Source: an uncultured Verrucomicrobiae bacterium (GTDB taxonomy: Bacteria > Verrucomicrobiota > Verrucomicrobiia > Limisphaerales > UBA1096). From it: a stretch of DNA of 42,760 nt. A model generated the notes under the pieces. The model worked only from the letters and a program-made list of their open reading frames with translations. It was not told the origin of the DNA and made no database searches. How positions within the stretch are numbered: the first letter of the stretch is position 1; each line of letters opens with the position of its first letter. The stretch lies in the NCBI GenBank assembly GCA_937770485.1, contig CALJHX010000031.1, positions 1-42,760 on the forward strand. The letters run 5' to 3'. Below, piece after piece: positions 36,434 to 42,760 of this stretch. Position numbers and translations under genes: made by a program.

Positions 36434-36727
36434 TTATTCCTCCTCGAAGTTGCGGTTAACGAGGTCTTCAAGCTCGTTGACGGCTTCAGTTGCGTCGCTG
36501 CCCTCGGCTGTCACGGTGAGGGTGGTGCCGTGGCTTGCGGCCAGCATCATCAGGCCCATGATGCTTTTGCCGTTCACGCTTTCACCCTCTTTTTCCACCA
36601 TGATTTCACTGACGAACTTGGTCGCCGTTTTGACAAACATCGACGCTGGGCGAGCGTGAAGACCGAGTTGATTTTGGACAACTACGTCTTTGCTGACCGC
36701 TGAATCGCTGTTTTCCTTGTTGCTCAT
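36434..36727 (-). CDS. HPr-like phosphocarrier protein
   Basis: The 97-aa protein is a complete HPr. The phosphorylated His is in 'NQLGLHARPASMFVKTA' (His-24 here), and the regulatory Ser is in 'NGKSIMGLMMLAASHGT'. The end is an acidic helix, 'EAVNELEDLVNRNFEEE'. HPr passes phosphate from enzyme I to sugar or nitrogen PTS proteins, and the Ser site suggests control by HPr kinase. No other PTS gene is in the window; it instead heads the gatC-gatA-gatB string. The ATG at 36,727 is chosen because the HPr fold starts there; the open frame extends much further without homology. Confidence 0.92.
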   Translation of the reverse strand: MSNKENSDSAVSKDVVVQNQLGLHARPASMFVKTATKFVSEIMVEKEGESVNGKSIMGLMMLAASHGTTLTVTAEGSDATEAVNELEDLVNRNFEEE

Positions 36728-36908
36728 CGGGTGGAAAAGGGTAGTATTCTGGCTTGGGGAGGCGGGTTTGGCCAACTTTTTTGCGATTTGATGCCAAAAT
36801 AGGTTTTTCTGAATTGACGCTGGCCAGTTCTTGGGCAGCATTGACGGCCGTGCAAGGAGGTGCGTTTGGTTTGAACAAAAACGAAGTTCCTGTACTCCAA
36901 AATCCATT

Positions 36909-38018
36909 ATGATTCGTTCTCTCAATGACACTATCATGCTGGCCGTGACGGCTGCGATTCTGGCCTGGCCCAGTTCGGTTCTTTCCCAAGCTGCCAAAAC
37001 GGTGAATATCGACGTGGTCGATTCCCTCGGAAAACAGGCTGGGATGTACGGCAGCGAAATGATCGCCGATAAAATGCCGGTGGCCGGCGTGCATGCCTCG
37101 ACCATTGCGGAAATCGAGGGCGGCATCGTGACCGCCTGGTTTGGCGGGGCCGAAGAAGGCGCGTACGACGTGGTCATTTGGATGTCGCGCAACGAAGGCG
37201 ACGGGTGGTCCAAGCCCAAGCCGGCTGCCAACGGAATCGACGAGGCCAAGCGCATCCAGTATCCGTGCTGGAACCCCGTGCTGTTCAAGCAGTCCAACGG
37301 CACGCTCCTGCTCTTTTACAAAGTTGGCCCCAATCCGAGGGCATGGTGGGGCATGCTGCAAAAATCGAGGGACGACGGGTTGACGTGGGAAAAGGCGGTT
37401 CGCCTGCCGGCGGGCTTCCTCGGCCCGGTGAGGAACAAGCCCATCGAGTTGGCCAACGGCACCCTGCTCTGCGGCTCAAGCCTCGAGGACGCCGGCTGGC
37501 GCGTGCAAATGGAGCGCTATGTGCAGAACCGGTACTGGAGCAAAACCAAGCCGCTCAACTCTCCGCTAGACTACGCCGCCATTCAGCCCACTCTGCTCGC
37601 CTACCCGAACGGGTCAATCCAGACGCTGTGCCGCACCAAGTCCGGCCGCCTCACCGAGTGTTGGTCTTACGACGGCGGTAAAAAGTGGACCCGCATGAAA
37701 CGCACCCAGCTTCCCAACCCCAACGCCGGGGCTGACGGCACCGTGCTAGCCGACGGCCGCGCGTTGCTTGTTTACAATCATACCCGGCGCGGCCGCTCGC
37801 CGTTGAATGTTTCCGTTTCATCGAATGGGAAAATATGGGAGGCCGCCCTCGTGCTGGAAAACCAGCCGGGCGAGTACTCGTACCCAGCAGTCATCCAGAC
37901 GAGCGACGGCAACGTGCACGTGACCTACACCCACAACCGCACGAACATCAAACACGTCGTCATAGACCCAGCCAAGCTGCTCACCCAGCCGATCGTCGAG
38001 GGACAGTGGCCCCAGTAA
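36909..38018 (+). CDS. Secreted BNR-repeat sialidase-like protein
   Basis: The 369-aa protein has a signal peptide ('IMLAVTAAILAWPSSVLSQA') and a six-bladed BNR/Asp-box propeller. Features are 'HASTIAEIEGGIVTAWFGGA' (first conserved strand), Asp-box-like repeats 'SRNEGDGWS', 'SRDDGLTWEKA', 'SYDGGKKWTRM', and 'GEYSYPAVIQTSDGNVHVTY' near the end. This is the non-viral BNR_2 type, often called exo-alpha-sialidase in PVC genomes; real activity on sialic acid is not shown by sequence. The ATG at 36,909 is preferred for the signal peptide over upstream in-frame starts. It diverges from the HPr gene across a 181-base gap and is followed by a 20-bp palindrome. Confidence 0.82.
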   Translation: MIRSLNDTIMLAVTAAILAWPSSVLSQAAKTVNIDVVDSLGKQAGMYGSEMIADKMPVAGVHASTIAEIEGGIVTAWFGGAEEGAYDVVIWMSRNEGDGWSKPKPAANGIDEAKRIQYPCWNPVLFKQSNGTLLLFYKVGPNPRAWWGMLQKSRDDGLTWEKAVRLPAGFLGPVRNKPIELANGTLLCGSSLEDAGWRVQMERYVQNRYWSKTKPLNSPLDYAAIQPTLLAYPNGSIQTLCRTKSGRLTECWSYDGGKKWTRMKRTQLPNPNAGADGTVLADGRALLVYNHTRRGRSPLNVSVSSNGKIWEAALVLENQPGEYSYPAVIQTSDGNVHVTYTHNRTNIKHVVIDPAKLLTQPIVEGQWPQ

Positions 38019-38020
38019 CC

Positions 38021-38040
38021 CCGCGCTTGGCCAAGCGCGG
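38021..38040. repeat. 20-bp perfect palindrome built on the TTGGCCAA core
   Basis: CCGCGCTTGGCCAAGCGCGG is a perfect inverted repeat with no loop, beginning two bases after the sialidase stop. It is the longest of the iterated palindromes in this window. There is no T-run after it, so it is not a standard terminator, although a cruciform or RNA hairpin could still slow transcription. Confidence 0.85.
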
Positions 38041-38066
38041 CATTCAGCAACAACGTTCAAGGGTTT

Positions 38067-38967
38067 ATGCCGGACGAAACCACCAGCCCGACACCTGATC
38101 AGCTCTGGGAAAAGGCGGCGGCGTATCTCGAGTCCGGCGAAACCGACGGGGCACAAAAATGTCTGCTGCACTGGGCACTGCTGCTCGATGCCTCGACAAA
38201 AAAAGAGTGGCTGGACCGGCTGCCACCGGAGCTATCCAAAGCCCTCTCCTGCATTTTACAGACTGCCGAAACCGTCTCGGCGAACCACAACGACACGGCC
38301 CTCGCATGGATCTCAATCGGCCAAGTCTGGCTTGATCGGGATCAATCCGAATGGGCGCACTCCTGCTTCGAGAAGGCAACAGACACCGGGCCGGATATCG
38401 CCATGGCCCACCACCAACTCGGTCTTTCATGGCTCAAAAAGGGCGACGTTGACCAAGCGCAGAAATCGTTCCTGCAAGCGGCGAAGTTGAACCCCGGCAA
38501 TGCCGGCACCTGGCACAACCTTGGCAAGTGCCATCAAGAGGCCAAGCAAATTGAACGTGCCGTAGAGGCGTATGAAACGGCCTTAGCCATCGAACCGGAT
38601 CACCCGCTCGCCGGAGTTGCGCTGGCCTCCATCCGCCTCGCAGAGTCAAACGCCCGCCTGTCTGGCGTAATCGGGCACCACCCGGACAACGCCGGCGCCC
38701 GTCATAATCGCTCGTAGGTTTTGCTGCTGCAGGGAGAGTTCAAACAGGGCTGGGCCGATTTCGGCCACCGGTTTCTTGCCGTCACACATTAACATTATGC
38801 TGTGTGAAACACACACTGGAATGACCAACCGGTTGGCGATAGCAACTTCCCGAATCGACAGACCCTAGTAATCGCAAGTGAACCTTTACCGGCAGGACTC
38901 CTGGGAGGTGGGTTGGACGAAGACGCTCAATCGGGTAAATCAGGACTTGGCCAAGCGTTTGGTCTGA
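38067..38967 (+). pseudogene. Decayed TPR protein with glycosyltransferase-type C-terminal remnants
   Basis: An intact-looking TPR region of 216 codons ('AYLESGETDGAQKCLLHWAL', 'AHHQLGLSWLKKGDVDQAQK', 'TWHNLGKCHQEAKQIERAVE') is interrupted by an in-frame TAG at 38,715-38,717. The same frame continues with 'VLLLQGEFKQGWADFGHRF', the standard step after TPRs in O-GlcNAc-transferase-like proteins, to a TAA at 38,790. It resumes as 'HWNDQPVGDSNFPNRQTLVI', like the W-x-G-x-P-L...TLL start of the transferase domain. In another frame, from 38,878, 'NLYRQDSWEVGWTKTLNRVN' resembles the protein's C-terminal end. Most of the transferase domain is missing. The 216-aa part might still be expressed. Confidence 0.65.
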
Positions 38968-38980
38968 GTCTGAATCCCCT

Positions 38981-39367
38981 TTAACTCAAATGCGACGGCA
39001 CATCCATACGGAACTCAGGGATGCGAGTGATCACTGATCGACCGTTTGCGTCCACGCCAATATAGCTGCCTGTCGCCACAGCCCAGTCCCCGCTAAAAAG
39101 GTGAAAACTGTGATAATCGAATGACTCGCCCGACTCCAGTTCGGGGAACATCCCCACGACGCCGTCGCCCTCGACCACCGTCTTGTTGCCGTTTGCCTCG
39201 TTGACCACCCACTTGCGCCCCTTGATGGTGACGGTGATATTGGAATTGTTGCGGATGGTGATGAAGTAGGCAAAGCAGTGGGGACGATCCTCCGGTGTAA
39301 CCATGTCCGACTGGTAAACCACCCGATCCACGACAACGCTCAGCCCTTCAAGTTCGACCATCTCCAT
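38981..39367 (-). CDS. apaG: ApaG-domain protein
   Basis: The 128-aa protein has the single ApaG beta-sandwich: 'FAYFITIRNNSNITVTIKGR' followed by 'KWVVNEANG', then 'VVGMFPELESGESFDYHS', 'GSYIGVDANGRSVITRIPEF'. ApaG proteins have an Fn3-like fold, bind nucleotides and have been linked to Co/Mg resistance and Ap4A; the precise function is unsettled. ATG 39,367 gives the usual length; a GTG at 39,403 would overlap the YceI stop and couple the two genes. It is the last gene of a three-gene minus-strand cluster. Confidence 0.85.
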   Translation of the reverse strand: MEMVELEGLSVVVDRVVYQSDMVTPEDRPHCFAYFITIRNNSNITVTIKGRKWVVNEANGNKTVVEGDGVVGMFPELESGESFDYHSFHLFSGDWAVATGSYIGVDANGRSVITRIPEFRMDVPSHLS

Positions 39368-39386
39368 CGTATTGAATTCCGTGAGT

Positions 39387-40007
39387 TTAATACGGTGCAG
39401 CACCAGCCACCCTTAGTTTAAGCTCAATCTCGTCGGATACCTTTTCCTCGTTGTTGCCAGCGTTAATGCCATAGTCCGACCTTTTGATGGTAAAGTCACA
39501 GCGCAACACAAGCAAATCTCCAGGCACGCGGTTACGTTTGATCAACATCCCCTTGAGGTAAGTCAACCGGACCGGCACACTCACTTTTTTGGTGACGCCT
39601 TTGACTGTCAGCTTGCCAGCGATTGTCCCCGTTATGTTGGTCCCACTGGTTTTGACGTTGGTCATTTTCCCAGCAACAAACTCGATTGTCGGGAACTTGG
39701 ACACATGCATCCATCCCTCATCCAGCATGTGTTTTTTCATCACCGGATTGTCAACGTGCAATGATGAAGTCGCCAGTACAATTTTGCCGGTGGTTGCTGC
39801 CGGCTTGGCTGGATCGAATGAGACGGTGCCGCTGACTCCTATGGAGGTACCGCTGATAGATTCCAGAGGAGCGTCCATCAAGAACAATACATTGTTCACC
39901 TTCTTTGGATCTCTGAAATCGAACTTCATCGAATCCGCACTTAAAACTCCTGGGGCAACTGACAAGATCAGTAACCACACCAACTTTCCCTTGCTAAACT
40001 GTTTCAT
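39387..40007 (-). CDS. Secreted YceI-family protein
   Basis: The 206-aa protein has a signal peptide ('KLVWLLILSVAPGVLSADS') and a YceI lipocalin-like barrel: 'SISGTSIGVSGTVSFDPAKP', 'HMLDEGWMHVSKFPTIEFVA', 'ITGTIAGKLTVKGVTKKVSV' and 'CDFTIKRSDYGI', the last being the family's signature. YceI proteins bind isoprenoid-like lipids in the periplasm. Codons and base composition are more AT-rich here than in the gat region, and the cluster contains no TTGGCCAA palindrome. It lies 11 bases after the small membrane protein gene. Confidence 0.9.
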   Translation of the reverse strand: MKQFSKGKLVWLLILSVAPGVLSADSMKFDFRDPKKVNNVLFLMDAPLESISGTSIGVSGTVSFDPAKPAATTGKIVLATSSLHVDNPVMKKHMLDEGWMHVSKFPTIEFVAGKMTNVKTSGTNITGTIAGKLTVKGVTKKVSVPVRLTYLKGMLIKRNRVPGDLLVLRCDFTIKRSDYGINAGNNEEKVSDEIELKLRVAGAAPY

Positions 40008-40018
40008 AATTAGATCCT

Positions 40019-40297
40019 TTATATCTCCGCGCCAGATAGATTACCCGGTCGGGCCGGCTTGGAGAAGACAAAGGACAATCCCAAAAGCCCACCGCTCACT
40101 GCCAAAGCCGCACCGAGCAATTCCACCCCAAAGACATATTTACCTACTGTCACTGGATACTCCAAACCCGTGACCTCATCGATCTCGGTTCGGGTTTCGG
40201 TGGACTTAGACCAGCCCATATGCAAACCGCCTCCAAGCCAAAAACTCAGTCCGGAACAGCAGACTACTAACGCAGCCAATCTCAAAGCCAAGCGCAC
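40019..40297 (-). CDS. Small two-helix membrane protein
   Basis: The 92-aa frame starts with GTG and has two hydrophobic helices, about residues 3-25 ('LALRLAALVVCCSGLSFWLG') and about 53-78 ('YVFGVELLGAALAVSGGLLG'), joined by a charged periplasmic loop. No family was recognised. It lies 11 bases upstream of the YceI gene and is probably the first gene of that cluster. The evidence is its operon position and helix pattern only. Confidence 0.5.
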   Translation of the reverse strand: MRLALRLAALVVCCSGLSFWLGGGLHMGWSKSTETRTEIDEVTGLEYPVTVGKYVFGVELLGAALAVSGGLLGLSFVFSKPARPGNLSGAEI

Positions 40298-40809
40298 GAC
40301 CGGCAGAATACGGAAATCCCCTTGGCTGGCAAACTAACATCTCACTCGTTTAGGGTTTTCCCTGCGCCTCCGGCCCGGCATGCATCACCTGATACGACCC
40401 GTTGCAACTCTATTCCCAATACTCACCCGCCCCGAGGCCTGAGCAAGATGTTGATGGCTAGAGTGAGCGTTTTATCTACCAGTTTTATTGGGAATAAAAC
40501 TTTCCCGCTACGCCAAGTACGCTGGCGATCCTCGCAGACCTCAATATATAACTCCCTTATCATGTTCTTTGCTAAAAAACAGCCTTTACGACCTCAAGAC
40601 TGACCCTCAAGAACGCAAAACCTTATCCGATTTTCCAACTATGCAGGGCATGCCGAAAAAATGAAAAAAACGGTGGTTCCCCGAATTACTTTAGACCGTC
40701 AGCTTCACCATGCCGATCCGCCCACCCAAGGGCATCCAGTTCTCAAATCGCAAGTTCTGGCGTTGACCCACCGCTTGGCTTGCATAAACTGCCCGACCTG
40801 ATTTAAGCC
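40298..40809. other. Gene-free stretch upstream of acetyl-CoA synthetase
   Basis: About 510 bases lie between the divergent small membrane protein gene and acs. An open frame exists at 40,322-40,603 on the plus strand, but its product has no signal, domain or plausible composition. The stretch holds one AT-rich inverted repeat (40,481-40,501). The acs promoter and its regulation probably lie here, but no specific site could be assigned. Confidence 0.6.
40481..40501. repeat. 8-bp inverted repeat
   Basis: AGTTTTAT at 40,481-40,488 and ATAAAACT at 40,494-40,501 are separated by five bases. It is AT-rich and not followed by a T-run, so it is not a convincing terminator; it could be an operator upstream of acs. 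Confidence 0.4.
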
Positions 40810-42760
40810 ATGAGCAACGATTCCAAATTCAAGGTTTACCCGCCCACCGCCAAAGCAACGGCGAACGCACATATCTCCTCTCTAGAGCAGTACCATGAGT
40901 TGTACAACCGCTCGATCAACGACCCCGATGGATTCTGGACGGAACAGGCAGAGAGGCTTGATTGGATCGAGAAATGGCACACGCTTTGCGAGTCCGATTA
41001 CGACAAGGCCAAAATACGCTGGTTCATCGGCGGCAAACTCAACGCCTGTTACAACTGTGTTGACCGCCACGTGGACGACGGTCACGGCGAGGACACCGCG
41101 CTGATTTGGGAGGGCAACGACCCGAATGAAAGCCGCACCTTCACTTACGCAGAGTTGCAGGCCGAAGTACAGAAGGCAGCCAACGCACTGAAAGACCTCG
41201 GCTTGGCCAAGGGCGATCGCGTTTGCATTTACATGCAGATGATTCCCGAGCTGACGATCGCGATGCTGGCGTGTACCCGTATCGGTGTGGTGCACTCGAT
41301 CGTGTTTGGAGCATTCAGTGCCGACAGCCTTGTCACTCGCATCAACGACTCCGAGTGCAAGGCCATCATCACGCAGGACACCGGCGTGCGCGGCACGAAA
41401 CTCGACATCCCAATGAAGGCCAACGCCGACAAGGCCGTCGAGAGCACGCCGTCGATCGAGAAGATTCTCGTCGTCAAGCGCACCGGCGCCGAGGTCGCCA
41501 TGGCCGACAGCCGCGACGTGTGGTGGCACGATGCCCTCGAGGCGGCCGAGCCAGTTTGTGCCGTCGAGCCGATGGATGCCGAGGATCCGCTGTTCATCCT
41601 CTACACCTCCGGCAGCACCGGCAAACCGAAGGGCGTGCTGCACACCACCGGCGGCTATCTCACCTACGCCGCGACGACGCATCATTATGTTTTTGATTAT
41701 CATCCTGGCGACGTTTACTGGTGCACGGCCGACATCGGCTGGGTCACCGGCCACTCGTACATCGTTTACGGGCCGATGGCCAACCGCGCCATCACGATGA
41801 TGTTTGAGGGCGTGCCGAACTACCCTGACTTCGGTCGGTTTTGGCAGATCGTGGCCAAGCACAAGGTCAATATTTTCTACACCGCACCGACCGCGCTCCG
41901 TGCGCTGATGAAAGAAGGTGACACTTGGCCAAGCCAGCACGACCTCTCCAGTCTGCGACTGCTCGGTACCGTCGGCGAACCGATCAAGGAGCCGGAATGG
42001 AACTGGTACAACACTGTCATCGGCAAGGAACGCTGCCCCATCGTAGATACGTGGTGGCAGACCGAAACCGGCGGCATCCTCATCACGCCCCTACCGGGAG
42101 CGACGCCCACCAAGCCCGGCTCCGCCACCCTGCCGTTCTTCGGCGTCAAACCGGCATTGGTCGACGATGAAGGTAACGTGATTGAGGGCAACGGCGTTGC
42201 CGGCAACCTCTGCATGCTCGAGACGTGGCCCGGCCAAATGAGCACGATTTACGGCGATCAACAACGGTTTTTTGATACGTATTTCTCGAGGTTTCCCGGC
42301 AAATATTTCAGCGGTGACGGCTGCCGCCGCGATGACGACGGCTACTACTGGATTACCGGCCGCGTGGACGACATCATCATCGTCAGCGGCCACAACCTCG
42401 GCACCGCCGAAATCGAGGGCGCTATCGGCGGCCACCCGGCTGTAGCTGAGGCCGCCGTCGTTGGCTACGAGCACGACATCAAGGGCAACGCCATTTACGC
42501 CTACGTCACGCTCAAAACCGGGCAGGAAGTTACTGACACAATTACCGCCGAGATCGTGAAGCATGTCCGCGCCGACATCGGCCCGCACGCTTCGCCGGAG
42601 AAAATTCAATTCACCCCCGGCCTGCCCAAGACGCGCAGTGGCAAAATCATGCGCCGTATCCTCCGGAAAATCGCCGAAGGCCAAATGGACAGCCTCGGCG
42701 ACACCAGCACCCTCGCGGACCCTGCCGTCGTAGAGTCACTTGTCGCCGGCCGAATCGAAT
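40810..42760 (+). CDS. acs: Acetyl-CoA synthetase (3' end beyond window)
   Basis: The frame is open for 650 codons from ATG 40,810 to the window end. It has the ANL-family motifs: P-loop '[20 protein letters not shown]' (near residue 271), '[20 protein letters not shown]', '[15 protein letters not shown]' (Trp of the acetate pocket), '[20 protein letters not shown]', '[18 protein letters not shown]' and the acetylatable Lys in '[16 protein letters not shown]'. It makes acetyl-CoA from acetate, ATP and CoA through acetyl-AMP. The length and the end '[14 protein letters not shown]' show that only a few residues are missing. The N-terminus resembles other Acs proteins ('[20 protein letters not shown]'). 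Lys acetylation is the usual control of this family. Confidence 0.96.
   Translation, partial: MSNDSKFKVYPPTAKATANAHISSLEQYHELYNRSINDPDGFWTEQAERLDWIEKWHTLCESDYDKAKIRWFIGGKLNACYNCVDRHVDDGHGEDTALIWEGNDPNESRTFTYAELQAEVQKAANALKDLGLAKGDRVCIYMQMIPELTIAMLACTRIGVVHSIVFGAFSADSLVTRINDSECKAIITQDTGVRGTKLDIPMKANADKAVESTPSIEKILVVKRTGAEVAMADSRDVWWHDALEAAEPVCAVEPMDAEDPLFILYTSGSTGKPKGVLHTTGGYLTYAATTHHYVFDYHPGDVYWCTADIGWVTGHSYIVYGPMANRAITMMFEGVPNYPDFGRFWQIVAKHKVNIFYTAPTALRALMKEGDTWPSQHDLSSLRLLGTVGEPIKEPEWNWYNTVIGKERCPIVDTWWQTETGGILITPLPGATPTKPGSATLPFFGVKPALVDDEGNVIEGNGVAGNLCMLETWPGQMSTIYGDQQRFFDTYFSRFPGKYFSGDGCRRDDDGYYWITGRVDDIIIVSGHNLGTAEIEGAIGGHPAVAEAAVVGYEHDIKGNAIYAYVTLKTGQEVTDTITAEIVKHVRADIGPHASPEKIQFTPGLPKTRSGKIMRRILRKIAEGQMDSLGDTSTLADPAVVESLVAGRIE

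Larger units (their letters stand above)
406..41932. repeat. Highly iterated palindrome TTGGCCAA (34 copies, dispersed)
   Basis: Hand count of exact TTGGCCAA, first base of each: 406, 568, 2152, 2349, 3100, 3291, 4257, 5590, 5967, 5985, 8196, 11395, 11736, 13911, 14091, 14417, 16433, 17636, 18715, 19277, 19832, 31196, 31592, 33261, 35945, 35974, 36184, 36241, 36768, 37449, 38027, 38947, 41203, 41925. Seventeen extend to CTTGGCCAAG, seven to GCTTGGCCAAGC and five to CGCTTGGCCAAGCG (11733, 17633, 19829, 35971, 38024). Composition alone predicts about 0.6 octamers and 0.05 decamers. Most lie in genes, read as Leu-Ala-Lys or Leu-Gly-Gln-Ala. Many one-mismatch forms occur too (8070, 9356, 12081, 16542, 20341). 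Confidence 0.9.

Noticed and set aside
40322..40603. Plus-strand frame of 93 codons in the gap before acs
   Set aside because: Its composition is unlike that of the neighbouring proteins, no ribosome-binding sequence or domain was found, and it overlaps the start of the small membrane protein gene only by chance.
406..41932. The TTGGCCAA copies as REP/BIME or MITE elements
   Set aside because: They are too short, have no common flanks or target duplications, and most lie inside reading frames, so a HIP1-type motif fits better.
40882..41940. Minus-strand open frame of 352 codons opposite acs
   Set aside because: It is antisense to conserved acetyl-CoA synthetase motifs, so it is a shadow.

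Overview
The window looks like a chromosomal piece of a Gram-negative, moderately high-GC (roughly 58-60% by eye) bacterium of the PVC group, most likely a Verrucomicrobiota member near the Pedosphaera/Limisphaera lineage. Evidence for this is a pseudopilin of the '[18 protein letters not shown]...[12 protein letters not shown]' type with a C-terminal H-X9-DG motif, LolC/E-LolD lipoprotein export genes, several lipoproteins, a secreted TPR/FG-GAP/ASPIC protein, a PhoPQ-activated pathogenicity-related (PqaA-type) protein, a BNR sialidase-like protein and many TPR proteins. No rRNA or tRNA gene was seen.

Layout. 1-2.1 kb: tail of a class-V aminotransferase, then lolD and lolC/E (minus). 2.2-4.9 kb: a Gfo/Idh/MocA oxidoreductase, a terminator and a pyrophosphate-type phosphofructokinase. 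4.9-11.1 kb: a pseudopilin, then a plus-strand run of a 1,107-aa secreted TPR/FG-GAP protein, a secreted carbohydrate-binding-like protein and an MscS channel. 11.1-21.2 kb (minus): a ribose-type ABC transporter (rbsB-rbsA-rbsC), then uvrA, a large periplasmic TPR protein and a degenerate dihydropteroate-synthase-like gene. 21.3-24.1 kb: TlpA-like lipoprotein, membrane TPR protein, 6-phosphogluconolactonase.

24.1-29.7 kb is an accessory island. On the minus strand it holds parts of what look like phage head genes (acidic coiled-coil scaffold-like protein, small protein, portal-tail-like fragment). Between them, on the plus strand, lies a 4-kb tandem array of ankyrin-repeat genes with lipoprotein or transmembrane N-termini. 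Neighbouring units join at ATGA stop/start overlaps, share near-identical 5' and 3' ends, and carry about ten single-base frameshifts. One unit is clearly AT-rich. The arrangement recalls ankyrin-carrying phages of marine symbionts, but the phage calls rest on protein character only.

29.7-42.8 kb: a 57-aa lipoprotein, a His-rich NHL-propeller lipoprotein, a PqaA-type protein with a MORN protein, an HPr-gatC-gatA-gatB operon, a sialidase-like protein, a decayed TPR-glycosyltransferase-type pseudogene, a small-membrane-protein/YceI/ApaG cluster and a nearly complete acetyl-CoA synthetase running off the end.

The most unusual genome-scale signal is a short perfect palindrome. TTGGCCAA occurs 34 times in 42.8 kb by hand count, against less than one expected. 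It is often extended to CTTGGCCAAG (17) and up to a 20-bp perfect palindrome. It lies mostly inside genes and is absent from 19.84 to 31.20 kb, which includes the ankyrin/phage island. This resembles the highly iterated palindrome HIP1 of cyanobacteria, with a different sequence.
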